Assembly: GCA_963930775.1 (NCBI GenBank)
Contig: OZ005705.1
Location: 6,510,001-6,574,000, forward strand
From: Cliona cf. orientalis
Taxonomy: Eukaryota > Porifera > Demospongiae > Clionaida > Clionaidae
Direction of reading: 5' to 3'
DNA: 64,000 nt
Positions 1 to 13,950 of this stretch are shown piece by piece. Under the pieces are notes generated by a model. The model was not told the origin of the DNA. It made no database searches and worked only from the letters and a program-made list of their open reading frames with translations. Within the stretch, counting starts at the first letter, position 1. Each line of letters starts with the position of its first letter. Position numbers and translations under genes: made by a program.

Positions 1-149
1 TAAATTTGGGGGAGAGAAGCAACGAATCAATGTGTACCAAACTCAGCACTGCCATGCATAAAACACTATGTACCACTTCTAGAGCTCAGTAGAGTCAACA
101 GAAGCTTCAAAGTACATTTATACCCCCACACAATTGATTTTTAACTTAC

Positions 150-3100
150 TCTTCACTGTCCAGACCAACTCTCTTGACGTAGTTGCTTGGGATGTAGCCT
201 TCACGACTGATGTGGTGTGTGTACATGTACAATGCAATATCAATGCACAGGTATTTTTCATCATAATACAACAATGGGCAGATTAAGTACGCTCGAAACA
301 AGGCCTTTCTCAGCCTTTTTTTGTGAGCACTGAAAAGCTCAGAAAGCCTGGGACAAGGCTATACCACTCTTCCATGGATGGATGTATGACACACAGTAAC
401 ACCATACTTATTCTCGGCTAAAAGTATATTGTACATGTGTTTTCCAGGGCCTCCTTGTGCCAAATAAGGCAGTGCTGGAGGGTCACCCACATGTGTGCAA
501 ACAGTCTGGCAGGCACCGTCTGAGGGGCTAGCCGGGTATGGGCATACACACCCATATAAAACTACTCCACTGCCCCAGTCAATCAATTAGCTACAGCTCA
601 CACCATTCAATGCTGTGCCACATGTCATTGTACATGTACATGTACATGTATACTGTACAGACTCCAAACTGAGTAGAATCAGTCGCTCAGTTAGACGATC
701 CTGACCTACATGCAAGTTACAACTGAGACTGTCTAAATGTGCATCATCATGCATAGTTACACTATTGAAATTCAACCATATCACTTGACCAACTGTCAAC
801 TGAAAGATGACAGCTACACTGAATTGACAAGATCTGATGGGCAGGCTTCTTAGCTTTTTAGCTCCAACAATATCCTCTCACTGCACTAGCTTACCCTTGC
901 TGATTTCTTGCTCTCCACCAGTACTCTCTGGAGTCGTCGAATACAGTGACCTTTTGACCTTTGGTGAGAGGGAGGTCTCCCCTCTCCAGTCCGGGGTAGT
1001 CATACATTGCTAATACTTCAAATTCAACTCGGGGAGGCTCAGGAATGGGTCGTCTCACCTAGAGAGAGGGAGGGAGGGAGGGAGGGGGGGGGGGGGAGGA
1101 AAGGAGTGAGAGGGAAGAGAGAGAGGATAGAGGAAGACGGTGTGTACAGTTATTGTTACTACTCAGCCATGTATAGCTGTATACGTGTACGTTTGTACAG
1201 CTAGCTTGCACGGTGTAAAGTAACTACACATTCTAAGGCTGCTACACACACATGCGAACACAGAGAAAACATTGGCTGCACGTACAGCGATTCAAAAGTA
1301 TGCGCACACTACGGTTCACTCAATTCTGACAATCTGAAGAATGCCCACTGAAAACACTATCAGGGCAAAGCCCCCACACACGACAGCTACAAGCAACTTA
1401 CACAAGTTCAACGATCAAGATAAAATAAGTATATGCAAAGTATACTGCAGGGCAGTATATATGTAGTTGGAACTGGTAAAGGACAAAATTTAATATGTGC
1501 AATAGCTCATGTCCATATGGGCTCACATTTTAGGCACTGTTTTGTGTTAAGTATAGTATAACAATACATGTACTGTACTTGGAATTGGATGCTTCATTAT
1601 TCAATAGGCACTTTCCATAGAGCTAAATGATTATGTGAAAGGGCATCCAAAGTGGAGGGACCTAGTCTCATTATCATCATTATGGCCCTATTAATGTAAG
1701 CTGAAAAGGCACCTACGTTGAGTGGTGTCCAAACTGGTTTGGTACATGGAGTAATAACAGTACATACTATGCATATGTATTGTCTACTTACGGGTACAGG
1801 GGGAGGGGCGGGGTCAGGGGAGGGGTTTCGGCCAGACCGGTGGCCCACAGGTGGCCCCCCTTGGGGGTCGTGATGTTCGTAGCTATAGGGTGCATTGGGT
1901 CGAGGTCCGCGGTGATTCTGAAAATAGCTTTCTCTAGAGGAAGGAGGCTGCAGCTGGTTTGAAGAGGAAGGAGCGAGTTCATCGATCGGAGTTGGTGGGA
2001 GGGGTCCTCTGTGGGCACGCCCTCCTCCTCCTCCCCCTCCCCCTCCTCCCAAGCGACCTGACGAGGAGGACGGGGGTGGGGAGGTGACCAACGGGGGGAA
2101 GGTGTTGGGTGAAGGCTGAGAGAAGTTTGTGGTGGGCTGACAGCCGGTCGAGTGTTTGCTTTTGTGATCACAGCACGACCACTTGCTGTTAGTGAAGACG
2201 CCAGGATGGAACTGGTCCTGTAGAGATGCATTGTCTTGGCAGTCTAGTGACCAGTGTACGTGGTGGGGAGAGAGAGAGGAGAGAGAGAGGAGAGAGAGGA
2301 GAAAGAGGGAGAGGAGGGGGGGGGGGGAGGGAAGAGAGAGAGATTTGTTAACTAGTGGCCTTACATAATATTCCATCTTCTTATACATATGTGACCTGCT
2401 ATGAGAAAAGGGACCACTTGGGATATTTTTTAAAAATTGAGTTTTTGGCATGGATTGATAGCTCTATGTGTGCTGAATCCAATGGTGCAGGTTTCATGAA
2501 AAAATATTGATCACAAGTCGAGTTATGACCATTTTTATGCACTCGGGTAGGTATATTCATTTTTCGGAAAATGCGCATTTTTAATTGAAATTTACATTAA
2601 TTTGTATGCGCCCAAGTAAATAATAATGCCCATAACTATAGTTTATATGTTGCAACCCTATGAACATAGCATATCACTATGAAGCCAAAGATCTACATTT
2701 TCTAATAGACCAAAAAACAGAAAATTGAAAAATAATAATCTTCCACACATTTTGGCAATTATTAGAAAATGAAAAAATATCCCAAGTGGTCCCTTTTCTC
2801 ATAGCGGGTCACATATAATAATTATATACAATCAAATCTGATAAGTGATAATAATTATTATACTCAAGAGGATTGATAGTAATACACGATAAATAAGAAC
2901 ACAAAGAAATGAAAATACATATAGATGGATATTTACTCACATTGACGAAGCAGAGAGATCCACTCCATCTGTTCTGCCTCATTGGTGGAGATTACATACA
3001 ATGTCAGGTCACCATGTATAATCTGGACGAAGGGATACGCTATTATAACAGTACTAGTGTGCAAGAGTACAGAATCATAATTATGTTTCTCCAAATAAAG

Positions 3101-3627
3101 CACACCAACAGCATCATTAATTAAGTGACATTGTCAAGTTGCTTCATGGGAAAATGCAGTCAGCTGTATCAATTACATCAAACCATACCACAGTATCTCT
3201 AGTATCACTGCACATAGCACAAAATATGCACACAGACATCTACATTGTATATTATGCGACTGCCTTAATTTTGCTGGATTACGTTTGCATGAGCAGTAGG
3301 CAGTGGGATAGATAGCTTCCCCTAGGGTTGGGATTGGAACTTAAGCAGAAGATGGACCTTCTAAACTTTCTTGTAAAGTTATCACTGAAGGACATAAAGT
3401 GTGTATCTTCCCAGCTATAAGTGTATACATGTATGTACACGTACATATATACATTACATACATGTACATGTACATGCAACATCATACGAACATGTACTTT
3501 GGAAGGTAAAGTGGCATTTGGCAAGATACTGTACATGCATCATCACACATCAGTTGGCCTAAGCACACTGTGTCAACAACCCAACAGCTTGACTCAACAG
3601 TAACATGGCCCTCAAACAAACAGCCCT

Positions 3628-3670
<43 letters not shown>

Positions 3671-6600
3671 CTCTCTCTAATTTGCTCTCTCTCTCGCTCT
3701 CTAAAATATTCAACAGTTGGCATCGTATGTACCATTCTATATGCACTACCAGTAGTCAAATAATATTGTTTTCCTCCAGCTCCATCACATACACAGGGCC
3801 AGGACAGTATACATGTACAGATGTGTTTTGAGCCTAAAATGCTAAATTTACTGAGTACACAATTTTTTGTTAAGAGTCCGCCTGTGCATAACAAGTGCAG
3901 AAAATCAAAAGAGTTTGTACACATTCATGTAGAGATACATGTACATGTATGTACAGTACATGCAGGGTCATGTACATGTAAATGGTCACCCTAGCTTGGA
4001 CCAACGGCAGTTTTTAAAGAGGTATATAATGTACATTCTATGGGGAGCATTGCCAACTTGGACCTTGAAGTCATAAAGGTCCACAGTGTTCTCCCCAGCA
4101 AACATAATTAAGGCATGTCGGCCCAATAAGCCTTCACTTTATGATTCCCTTTGATGTGGGAACAGTGCTAGTCCACAAGCTTTGATGTGGCCACAGTCTC
4201 CACCCAAGCTATGCCCTATTACATGTATCATGCCTTAAATTTTGCCTGGGGAGGAGGTGGTGGCCTTACACAGTGATCACTATACTTATAGGCACATTTG
4301 ACTGCAGCAGTATGGCCATGGCATGACACGTGTACAATAAAGTAGTCCGCATAGTACACAGTCGATCGTCCTAAAATGGTATGATATTGTGCTAGTGTAT
4401 CACGATCTACAGTGTGTATGTAGCTAGTTACAATGTGATATTGTGCATCAGGCTATCTCAAGGAGAAGGATGAAGGTGGGTGGCGGGTGGGGGGGGGGGG
4501 TGTTGGTGGTGATGAATACCTGAAAGGAAGGTTTGTCAAACTGTCCATCTTGAACTTTCTCAATCGCCTTCACTTTGGTCAGGTCCACTTGGCCTTTCAA
4601 ACTGCCACGTTTCTACAGGTTTACATACAGGTCATGGTAATCGTATATAATGTATTATAGTATTTACTAGAGCTGATTAAGAAGTTGCTCAGTTACGTAT
4701 GTATCTATCCGAGTTTCAAAATCTAGGGGGGACCCAACCACGTACTAAATGCGGGAAAGCCACTTATTAAGGGAGCCCCCTCATGATGAAGTATAATATT
4801 ATAGTAAGGAGGACTGCTCCAAGTACTTACAAATTTAAGTGCCACTCTTCAATCAAAACACACTTAATTAGTCTAACCATACTTGGTTGGAATAGAACAA
4901 ACATCAGATGAAGGACTCTTGTTTCTTCCCCTCCCCCACCATCCCCCCCCCCCCCACCCTCCCCCCACACACACATACTTTCTTCATTTCCTTCCTCTCC
5001 TCTTCACTATATGGAAGGCAGGCAAGACCGCCACTGAATAGCTTCTGGCAATAAGCTTTATGAGCTTGACCATAGATAGTAGTGTTCAGGTGGTACACGG
5101 GCAAAAGGGAAACGAACTATATAATATTATTATTATTAATTCACTATAACCTATAGTGACGCATTATTTGAGAAATAAGCATAACATAGAAAGCTTGTTT
5201 GCAAACGAGACATATTATTAATCTGGGAAGGGGACATCCTGCCTTAATTGGATATAATTGGAAACTTTAACACGAGAGGTACACAGATAAGACCTTAGAA
5301 CCTGCCTACACTAACATGATTTATTAATGATGTCACATTAAAGAATTTTCAACATCATAGTGGACATCTGTCCACCCAGTAAGCTCAATCTCAGCAAAGT
5401 TGACCAAACCTTTAGCTACAAGTACTATCAAGGATAAGGTCATACTCCTCGATACCAAAAAATTTAATGGAATTCAACCTCTCCAATGAATATCATTAAC
5501 GTATAAAAAAACAGGGCCCTGGCACATACATGTACGTACATGTACATGCACAGTCATGCTATGTCATACTATACGCTGCTGTATGGTACATGCTAGGTTC
5601 ATAGGGCAAATAGGTACATGAGCAAGTTCATGTACAACGAATCCCAGACCTAGCATAACTAAGACCATCCCCAAATGTTCACTCAGGCTCTCCTCGAAAT
5701 AGCATAATGTACACAGGGACACGCATACAAACATGCTGTATACCCATCCAGGTTTCTGCCCACACCTGAGGGGGATGGTTGAACCCAAACCACCTCTCAG
5801 CCAAGCTACTTCTACCACCAATCACAAAAAAAAATAATAAAGGTGCTGAAATGCCATAATTTTACGAAAATTAATTTGATATCAAAGCCTATAATATAGC
5901 CACTACCTGGGCAGAATCCCTGAGTATCTTAGCCTTGAGAACAAGGGATGGTACTGCAACACAAGTTTGTGAATGCACACTGCACTTTCACTGTGTCACT
6001 GTCCAAGTTTCTCTGTCTGAGAATGCCAGCTAATGCAGAGACTGACAGGAACAGAGCACAGCCTCACTACTATGTTATATTATATCATGCGTTCCCCCAC
6101 TATACTATTATACTATGGTGGCCAACATCAACAAATCAACATGCGACTAACGGTAACGCAACCACACACAGACAGACATACATATACATACACAGATGCG
6201 CACACGCAGACAAACCGGCCAGGAACCTCGACTTGGTTACGTAAGGTAGAACAGAGTATACGAACGTAACTACAGGTGTGCATCTGTGTATGCATGGCTG
6301 TGCAAATTACACGCATAAAATGTTAATAAAATGCATGTGTATGTGCTTGTGAGCATGTGCAGAAGGAGCAAGTATGTGAGCGAATGAGTACATGTATGTT
6401 GTGTGTGTCCCTGTGTGTGGCGCTACGGAAATCAGCCAGGAGAGTTCTACAACAAGACTTGGAAGTACTGTACACAGAATCAAAACCCCACAACCTTCTA
6501 AGCCTGGGGTCTCTCTCAAGACTCCAGCCCTCAACAAATTTCGAAATTAATAGAAGAGGGAAATAACCTACTTGTACAATTGTACATGTAGGCATACAGC

Positions 6601-7350
6601 ACAACATATACACAAAGCTGCATGCAGTAGTATTAGTAGCATTAAAATTTTCAAATGGTTGCTTCCACTTCTAGACCACTCATGAATAACTTCTAGCATG
6701 CCCCTGCACCAAGTCAATCAACAAATGCAAGCCCTCTCCTAATCTGCTACATACATGCACATACAGGTATTATATATAAGAGGGAGGATAAGGCCTAATC
6801 TCAATGCATGTCTGTGTGGGAGTCGGCAACATAATGGTATTATTATAATTATCATATGCCACACCTAATCACTACCCTATAGTCCATCACTAAGCAGGGG
6901 CCACCTGGACTAGGCTAGGCTGGGCCCACTTTAGATTTTGTGTATGATTTCATGATGTGCTGACTGAAACTCAGTTAGTTTGTGTTGTTGCATTCTTAAG
7001 GAAAAGCTCGATCACTGTAATAGCATAAACTAAAACTTAAAAAAGTATGCTAACATCGCCAATGGTATACAAGATCGATCAAGCGAGGTGAGGGATCATG
7101 CCGTCAATATATAATTATCTCTCTCCCTCTCCCTAGGCCCTCTAATCTCTCTCCCCCGTCCCCCCCCCCTCTCTCTCTCGTCTCTCACCTCTAATGTTCC
7201 TTCAAAATAGGCCAGTCGATTTGGCGTCAGCACAAACACTCTCTTCTTGAAGTTGACCGTTTTGAGCGCCGACTTTCCCTGTGAGCGTTTCGTCATGTAG
7301 CTGACCTTCACCTCCACCTCCCCGTCCGTACCAGTCTGGTTGCCTGGCAT
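150..7350 (-). CDS. Tec-family non-receptor tyrosine kinase, N-terminal half (partial)
   Basis: Six exons read right to left: 7350-7189, 4612-4520, 3022-2941, 2243-1792, 1058-895 and 206-150. All have GT-AG borders and compatible phases; the SH2 and kinase domains must lie beyond the left edge. About 336 residues are visible. Exons 1-3 make a PH domain (NFKKRVFVLTPNRLAYFEGT; then KRGSLKGQVDLTKV; then LTLYVISTNEAEQMEWISLL), which in this family binds phosphoinositides and brings the kinase to the membrane. Exon 4 carries the Btk zinc motif: one His, then Cys-Cys 11 residues later, then Cys 10 further on, the spacing of human BTK. A proline-rich linker with a ten-glycine run follows. Exons 5-6 encode an SH3 domain (LAMYDY, EYWWRA, REGYIPSNYV). 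The start is the Met of MPGNQTG. It is divergent from arfaptin across 620 bp. The family call is firm; the orthology group within Tec kinases is not resolved. Confidence 0.93.
2387..2816. mobile_element. MITE-like foldback element with 45-bp terminal inverted repeats
   Basis: The two ends are near-perfect inverted copies about 45 bp long: 2387-2431 begins ATATGTGACC and 2772-2816 ends GGTCACATAT, with one mismatch in the shared core. The 430-bp unit is AT-rich, has no open frame and sits in an intron of the Tec kinase gene between the Btk-motif exon and the last PH exon. This is the structure of a non-autonomous DNA transposon. The parent superfamily cannot be told from the ends alone. Confidence 0.8.
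3629..3694. repeat. (CA)n followed by (CT)n microsatellite
   Basis: A CA dinucleotide run of about 37 bp passes into CT repeats. It lies in the Tec kinase intron between exons at 3022 and 4520. Confidence 0.9.
4613..7188 (-). other. First coding intron of the Tec-family kinase (2.6 kb)
   Basis: No coding exon, RNA gene or clear transposon is seen here. It contains short C-rich and T/C-rich tracts (4920-4975 and 7100-7190) and many copies of the self-complementary ACATGT/GTACAT motif. The short frames inside are not supported by any recognisable family. Confidence 0.6.
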
Positions 7351-7970
7351 CCTTTCAAACACAACCACAGAAACTCAAACTCTGTATGTACGTCTGTCGA
7401 GCTCAACTGCAGAGAGTCGACAGGGTAATCCTATACAAGGTAGAAAGAGGGTGTACTATAGTGCAGTCACATACAGCATAGTGTTACTGTTCAGACTACT
7501 AAACACTATTTATAAAAAATACCCTGGACAATAGCCTACCTGTCCACACCTCAACATGCACACATAGTAGCATACAGCAAAATGTAGCTAGCCTCCACCA
7601 AGGAAGTCGTAAATATTTGGTTCTATGCACACCTATCATAGCAAACAGAGCCTACCTTTTCGCGAACGTTAGCCTCAAAAGAAGGACACTGGGACAGTCC
7701 CCCTTCTCTGTAGTTCGCTTTAAGACTATCCTCACCGCTTAGCTGCCCGAAAAAGAGCTTTCCATAAAGAGAGAGGCCGAACTCTCTCCACTCCCTTGTT
7801 CAGCAGAGACAAAACACATTACGTCACTAGTGAGTCACATGAGCTTCACGTGGTCCATGAACCCGCCCCCCACATTGAAGCTCGAAGCTAGCTGCGCGCG
7901 CGCTGCAGAGGTATTGACGAGCTCAGGAAGCTAATCCACGCTATTGGAAGAGCTATAGTCTAAATTAAAT
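7351..7970. promoter_or_regulatory. Shared divergent promoter region, Tec-family kinase / arfaptin
   Basis: The two start codons point away from each other with 620 bp between them. The stretch 7819-7852 packs a CRE-like TTACGTCA (7819-7826), a TCACATGA (7835-7842) and an E-box CACGTG (7847-7852) within 34 bp. Motif identities are read from sequence; activity is inference. Confidence 0.5.
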
Positions 7971-9730
<1,760 letters not shown>

Positions 9731-10066
9731 ACTGCAGCGTATATATGTAGATACTGGTTGTTGACTGTGCAACAAGATAAAGATAATATTGTTGTCGTCT
9801 TGTATAGATTTTTAATGATACTGCTCTTGTTTTTTTGTAATTTGAATGAATTGAGTTGGCCATTGTTGATTGTGTATCTGCACAATATCTCATTGGAGAC
9901 GTTGGAGAATTCTTTATGCGTGTATAATAGTCATTCAGATTTGACGACCCTGGCATTCTGACGATCTATACCCGATCAATCGATCGGGGATTTATTTAGC
10001 GGCAGTGCGCTGTTGTGATGTGTTCATTTGGCACTCGCTTCGGCGCAGCTGTCCACTAGACTGAGA
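9731..10066. other. Intergenic, arfaptin 3' end to TMEM272-like start
   Basis: 336 bp hold the arfaptin 3' UTR and the promoter and 5' UTR of the next gene, same strand. No further gene is seen. Confidence 0.6.
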
Positions 10067-13000
10067 ATGTCCAATCTAAGAGACCGCGAGAGAATGGCTA
10101 ACCTACCTCAGGATACGGTGAGTTGACTGCCTGACGTTTCCGTTTTTAGTATGAGTGTGTGATAGTTTCTGGTCTCACATTGAACGTTAAATTTCCGAAA
10201 TTATACTCGATTCATAGTCAAATATTTTGTTTCATGAATAGTCTGAGAGAGTAATCATTGATCTGATCCTTTCACTATATACTCCCTCATAATAGTATAC
10301 GAATTTCATATACTCATTGAATCATGAATAGTCTCTCTCACCCCTCACACACACACACTCACACAGCCTCCTCCCCCGTCTCCCTCGCAAGCCCCACCCT
10401 CCTACGACAGCCTCAGCGACCACGGCACTCACATCCACTCTGTCCGTCCTCGCTACCACTTCACCACCACCGCCGCTGCCGCTGCCGTCAATCATCATCC
10501 CTCTGTCAACATTGCTGACTCAGCAATCGATCCCTCTGATTCAAACCGGTCTGAGCTTGAGTTGAACCGTCTGACGTACAGCGAAGAAGATGTCTACAAC
10601 GACAACAGCGTCGAGGGTCTGATTAGCGACCACTTTGATACGACAGAGGATCATCCCGACGACCCCCCTCCCCCCTACTCCCCCGGGCTGCGATACATTA
10701 GGGCCGTGAGTGGAATTGACAATGTTTTCGTCACTGACCCCCCTCCGAGCTACAACTCTCTCTTTGGCCAGATCAGGGAGGCCAGGGAGCACTCACAGAG
10801 CAACTTGGCCTTTCTCAAACGACTGTGTGAGATCATTTTGAACACAGGTAGGAATCGACAAGTTACGTGTACATTAAAATTTATTAGGGAGAATGTGCAC
10901 ACATGCTTTACTGGTTTCATCTTTCATCTCTCTCTCTCTCTCTCTCTCTCCAAACATCCACACCTATATGCAGTTGGTTGTACTATACTACTGATCGTAT
11001 TCATGTCGGTTCCCCTTGCCATCCTCGTGCTAGGTGAGTAAATGACTTGAGGGAGTTCAGCTGTTGACTGTTTTGTCTTCGTAATTTGTCATGTAGTATA
11101 CATGAGCAGTCACATAATATAGATCCAAATTGTATGTGACGAAATTATATCTAGTTGGAGCCTCTCTCTCTCTCGCACACACACACACACGAAAACACAA
11201 ACACTCACATAGCCCTGCACACAACAAAAAGTACAATGAGTTTCTTATTCACTGTGTCCGTATATGGCCCCCCAGCCCAGTCAGGATGTCCCTCTCCCCA
11301 GCCAATGCCAATATCACCTACACGTACACGTACGTGAATACAGCCAACACGTCCAAAAAGGCCAGGATTTGGCTAATGGGCTCTGTGTTTGCCAAGAAGG
11401 CCACTAATTACCTGCCATGTTTACTCTTGTTTGGTGGTCACAGGCAGTGGCTGTAATTGGTACATCCATACATAACCACTAGAAAGGCCATGCATGCAGC
11501 CGCCACATGTAGTGCATGCTCCGGAAACATTCAGCCCCCCCCCCCGGCCCTTCCCCCTCCCCCTCCCCCTCCCCTCCCCCAGTTGCCCCATAGAACGCTT
11601 TTTAGCTTTTAGGTGATTTGTGAGGAGAATGTGTGTGTTTTTGAGAGCTGGCAGGTCAGCCTCAGTTTTAATGTGTTTTTTTTTTTTAACTTTCAGATTA
11701 TGTATACATGTATGTATACATTCTATAATGTGATTTGTGAAGGTGGGTGGGTGTGTATGTGTGAGGGAGAGCTGGCAGGGCTCTGTGGGGCTGGAATGTG
11801 ACACTGTTTACCATGGAAACCTGAATAAGGCACAACAAAGGTGCTTCATGCGGTGTCACTGCACCACACCCCTTTACTAATTGGTTTAATTAGAGGGAAC
11901 TGCAATGCATGCAAATTTCTAAATAATTAATATAGGATGAATAACAGTTGTTCCTTTCCCTCCCACTTGTTGTCTCAGAACTATCGGGAGAGGTTTAAGA
12001 CACTGATTTCCTCACGAGCATAAGTATAAATCATTATAGACTACATAAACGTAAATATTTACGTTATGTGATCTATGGCATAAGTATGTCTGAAATTATT
12101 AAATAGGTGAGGTCATCAGTAATAACTATAATTATATTTGCCACAGGTTCTGTTTACCTCAATGACTGTCCGCTGGAGCCAAAAATTCCAATCTTTCTAA
12201 TCATTGGTGGAATCTCGGGTGTGCTAAAGAACGTCTTGCTGATCGTTGAGAACGTCCTGAAGCGTCACTCGAGAACCCTCTCCCGGCGATTCAAGCGCCA
12301 AAAGAAGTGGATCATCTACGTCTGGAGGGCTTTCAATCTCGTCTTCAACCTCTTCATGCTCGCATGGATCATCACGGGGAGCTACTGGATCTTCAGCTCC
12401 TACTCAGCCGTCCACTCGAATGACTTTACCAACTGCAACGAGCTCCTGTATAAGTTTGGGTTCAGTATCGTCATCTCCAGCTACATACTGCTCGTACTGA
12501 TGTGTTGCTGTACGTGCATATGTGCCGGCATTTGTCTGCGCAGGAATAAGGATCAGGATGAGGGGGAAGGGGAGGAGGGGGAGGAAGAGAACGAGGGGGA
12601 CGAGGATGAGAGGGAGGGGGAGGAGGATCGCGAGGGGGGAAGTAGAGATTTTAGTGAGAACGAATTGCTAGCCAGAGAGGCAGAGGGAGAAGAGGAGGAA
12701 GAGACAGAATTGAACGATGGCTACCTAAATGGACACCACCACCGTCATCAATACGATCATCACAATGGAGTAGACAATCAGATTGATATTGATATATCTG
12801 ACGAAGTAGACCTTAACGTGACTGATCATTCGAGAGAGCCTCCCGAGCTATTGACATCACCCATTGGAGCGGTTCCCCCCGTGAGACTCAACAATGGACT
12901 GGTGGTGCATCAATACGACAGCTCCCCCTACCCTTCCCGGCATCACTTTACCGTACGCAGGGTGTACTCCAGCGGGGCTAATCTCAATTCCTCAGACCTG

Positions 13001-13294
13001 AACATGCGCAGGAATGTCAGCGGTGGTGGTGGTGATGCAATTGTGGATAACTGTTTTCAGACTGGAAATTTGCAGCATGCCAATTCCAGTAATCTCATTC
13101 CAGTTCTACACGGCAATAGTGGTAGTCGTCGTGACCGCCCACTCTCTTTGTCTCACGTAGAGTCCCATTCCCATGATTCGATTCCAGCCATGCGGGCATG
13201 TGCTCTTATTAGAAATCGGGTCCACCACAGTAGTCATTCCTCAGGACTCTATATCACTCAGTACTCAGATGGATTCTCAGTCACTGCCGTCTAA
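10067..13294 (+). CDS. TMEM272-like four-pass membrane protein with PY motifs
   Basis: Four exons, 10067-10117, 10367-10847, 10974-11033 and 12147-13294, give 579 residues in one continuous frame. The N-terminal cytosolic part has three PPxY motifs (PPSYDS, PPPPYSP, PPPSYNS), the classic ligand of WW domains such as those of Nedd4 ubiquitin ligases. Four hydrophobic segments follow: VGCTILLIVFMSVPLAILVL; IPIFLIIGGISGVL; a segment around LVFNLFMLAWIITGSY; and IVISSYILLVLMCCCTCICA. The pattern of a Cys-Pro-rich segment before IPIFLIIGG resembles the TMEM272 family. The C-terminal 200-plus residues are acidic (Glu/Asp runs) then His- and Ser-rich and look disordered. Function is not established; WW-ligase regulation is inference from the PY motifs. 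Family assignment is moderate. Confidence 0.75.
11034..12146 (+). other. Intron 3 of the TMEM272-like gene
   Basis: 1.1 kb with a poly-C/CCCT tract near 11535-11580 and TG/CA-rich stretches; no coding exon is supported. Confidence 0.55.
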
Positions 13295-13950
13295 CTCAAT
13301 CAATATAATATCTCAAAAATCATTGTACAATGTCAAGTATCAAGGTGGTCACTTCTTATAGACAAAATCATGCACTTTTTTGTTTCCAATCTTCATCTAT
13401 TCATCTATTATTTGTATATTTGTATTCATTGTGCATTGATATAATTTTTATGGACTCACTCTTATTTGGATTTGGAGCAATCATCTGGCCCCAATGAGCA
13501 TGCTTTTGGGAACTTCAGATCTTAGTACAATGTCATGTATATGTAGACCTAGCTTGTGAAGGTTGACGATCTTTACCCACCACATAAGCTATAGCTCATA
13601 ACACCAGAATATCACCAAAATGATAATTGCCGAATCACTATGCCAACCCATGCTTAGCCCATGATGTGCCATACAGACTGCATGCACATATACCACTTCT
13701 AGTTTCTTTGTATTTGGAAGTTGCCCCGAAACAGAAATAATAATATTATTTAATAGGAAGAAAGAGACAGAGAAATGATGGGATAATGACTAGTATACAA
13801 TATAAATACTGTAGCAGCTAGGACAGCTAGAGAGCATAAAATAGTATATTATACACACACACATACAGAGGCAGTGAATGAGAAATTAATAGAGGATAGC
13901 ATAATCATGGTACACGAAATCAACCAGTATAGAGCTGGACATGTAGCTAG
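13295..13950. other. Convergent intergenic region, TMEM272-like / Rab-like A
   Basis: 656 bp of AT-rich sequence between two stop codons facing each other. It must hold both 3' UTRs; nothing else is seen. Confidence 0.6.

Noticed and set aside
1597-2451. A single 284-residue minus-strand gene
   Set aside because: Only 1792-2243 of this frame is an exon (Btk motif and proline-rich part); the rest is intron sequence on both sides, with clear splice signals.
5564-5821. 85-residue minus-strand frame that looks partly hydrophobic
   Set aside because: No splice context, no family and it lies within the first intron of the Tec kinase.
5880-6620. Cluster of overlapping short frames on both strands
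   Set aside because: They come from CA-rich and ACATGT-rich sequence in an intron; no domain, no splice signals fitting a gene.
11130-11456. Possible extra exon of the TMEM272-like gene
   Set aside because: Exons ending at 11033 and starting at 12147 already join in frame (phase 1) with conserved sequence on both sides; the intervening frames are CA/CT repeats.
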